DNA from: Cupriavidus sp. D39
GTDB lineage: Bacteria > Pseudomonadota > Gammaproteobacteria > Burkholderiales > Burkholderiaceae
Reading direction: 5' to 3'
Assembly: GCF_026627925.1 (NCBI RefSeq)
Contig: NZ_JAPNLE010000006.1
Span: 62,001-126,000 of the forward strand
DNA: 64,000 bases
How positions within the stretch are numbered: the first letter of the stretch is position 1; every line of letters starts with the position of its first letter. Below the pieces are notes generated by a model that worked only from the letters and a program-made list of their open reading frames with translations, did no database searches and had not been told where the DNA came from. A program made the translations under genes and the position numbers. This document shows positions 63,361-64,000 of this stretch, in pieces.

Positions 63361-63455
63361 GCGTTCTGCAGCCAGCAAAAATTCGCCTTTGCCGGAAATC
63401 TGCCGGAATCGCACCATCCAGGCCTGTATCAACATTGCTTGTTTGGAGCACCCGG

Positions 63456-64000
63456 ATGGCTTACATCGCCCAGCGTGGCGCGTACTGGCGCGCAGAGGTT
63501 CGTCGGAGAGGGTTCAAACCGACCTACAGGACCTTTGACACTCGGCTTCTGGCCCAACAATGGGCTCGCAAGATCGAGTCGGAAATGGACGCCGGCATAT
63601 ACATCGACCGCTCAGAAGCTGAGCGCACGACGCTTAGGGAAGCGCTCGAACGCTACCGCCAAGAAATCGTACCCTCCAAGCGGCATCCGACCCAAGAAAA
63701 CGGCCGAATTCAACGATGGCTCGCGACGGAGCTTGCCTATCGCGGTATCACTTCGCTGCGAGGCGTTGATTTCGCTCGCTACAGGGACGCGCGCAGAGGC
63801 GAGGGTAAGGCGGAGAACACGATCCGTTTAGAACTCCAACTCCTGAGCCATCTGTTTGAGACTGCACGGAAGGAGTGGGGGATGGAGGGCTTGGCGAACC
63901 CGTTGAAGAACATCCGAAAGCCAGGAGGGAGCGCTGCGCGCGACCGCAGGCTCGGCGACGGAGAGTACGACGCGATTCGCGCCCAGCTCGAGTTCAGCAC
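63456..64000 (+). CDS. Phage-type tyrosine integrase, cut by the window end
   Basis: The frame from ATG 63456 (SD GGAGCA) is open to the last base: MAYIAQRGAYWRAEVRRRGF, then RTFDTRLLAQQWARKIESEM (Arm-type DNA-binding domain) and a SAM-like core-binding domain (LREALERYRQEIVPSKRHPT; KAENTIRLELQLLSHLFETA; WGMEGLANPLKNIRKP). The catalytic domain lies beyond the window. Its place 140 bases after the tRNA-Lys fragment, same strand, suits an integrase using this tRNA as attachment site. Confidence 0.9.
   Translation, partial: MAYIAQRGAYWRAEVRRRGFKPTYRTFDTRLLAQQWARKIESEMDAGIYIDRSEAERTTLREALERYRQEIVPSKRHPTQENGRIQRWLATELAYRGITSLRGVDFARYRDARRGEGKAENTIRLELQLLSHLFETARKEWGMEGLANPLKNIRKPGGSAARDRRLGDGEYDAIRAQLEFS

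Noticed and set aside
1..64000. CRISPR arrays
   Set aside because: No regularly spaced direct repeats with unique spacers; the repeated short words are operator palindromes in different intergenic regions.

Overview
This window looks like an accessory, mobile-element-rich segment of a GC-rich Burkholderiales genome (Cupriavidus/Ralstonia/Burkholderia type). The reasons are the TctD/TctE-like two-component pair, Gram-negative porins, a Bug/TctC receptor, IclR- and MerR-controlled catabolic cassettes, and IS110, IS4, IS30, IS630 and Tn3 elements. KfrA-like proteins, a short H-NS-like protein, tyrosine recombinases and a tRNA-Lys 3' fragment next to an integrase at the right edge suggest a megaplasmid or an integrated island. 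The taxon is inferred from gene style only.

Layout. 0.2-2.3 kb: sensor kinase and response regulator. 2.4-3.6 kb: IS66 and IS110 relics. 4.3-5.7 kb: a broken 2-hydroxycarboxylate transporter. 5.7-8.4 kb: an IS4-family element interrupted by an IS30-family element. 8.6-20.4 kb (module A): porin, IclR regulator, two IS110 elements, a second IclR, MFS transporter, exported amidohydrolase, TctC-type receptor, class III CoA-transferase and a citrate synthase/citryl-CoA lyase-like enzyme. 20.7-24.7 kb: a TnsA/TnsB/truncated TnsC transposition module joined to the 3' end of a Tn3-family transposase gene. 24.7-36.9 kb: a block bounded by a direct repeat of about 0.59 kb, holding a molybdenum hydroxylase (iorAB-like), two MerR regulators, SDR, phosphatase, APH-like kinase, alpha/beta hydrolase, old yellow enzyme and an acetoacetate-decarboxylase-like protein. 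37.0-44.2 kb (module B): IclR, IS630, HMG-CoA-lyase-like enzyme, CoA-transferase, MFS transporter and exported amidohydrolase. 44.4-46.0 kb: a second IS4 copy with a 9-bp target duplication. 46.0-47.8 kb: YciI, a third MerR and a DJ-1/Hsp31 protein. 48.2-50.6 kb: recombinase pseudogene and KfrA-like gene. 50.9-61.0 kb: a TetR-controlled operon (ferredoxin-type reductase, cytosine-deaminase-like enzyme, RidA, creatininase, ABC uptake, FAD oxidase, OprD-like porin). 61.1-64.0 kb: Tn3 relic, second KfrA-like gene, H-NS-like gene, tRNA-Lys fragment and integrase.

How it works together. Modules A and B look like parallel routes for related organic acids: uptake, hydrolysis by a Tat-type amidohydrolase, activation by a CoA-transferase, and cleavage by one of two non-homologous lyases. 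A 17-bp palindrome (GTTCT, seven bases, AGAAC) recurs before the porin, two IclR genes, the module A transporter and the module B lyase, which points to one IclR regulon. A second network has three MerR paralogues, each with a single cysteine at the same place, and four promoters with 19-bp spacers before redox or detoxification genes. The 51-61 kb operon looks dedicated to an unidentified N-heterocycle or amide.

Caution. Many genes carry one frameshift, most often one base short in a run of C or G. This pattern is more like residual sequencing error than decay, so several entries marked pseudogene may be intact in the organism.
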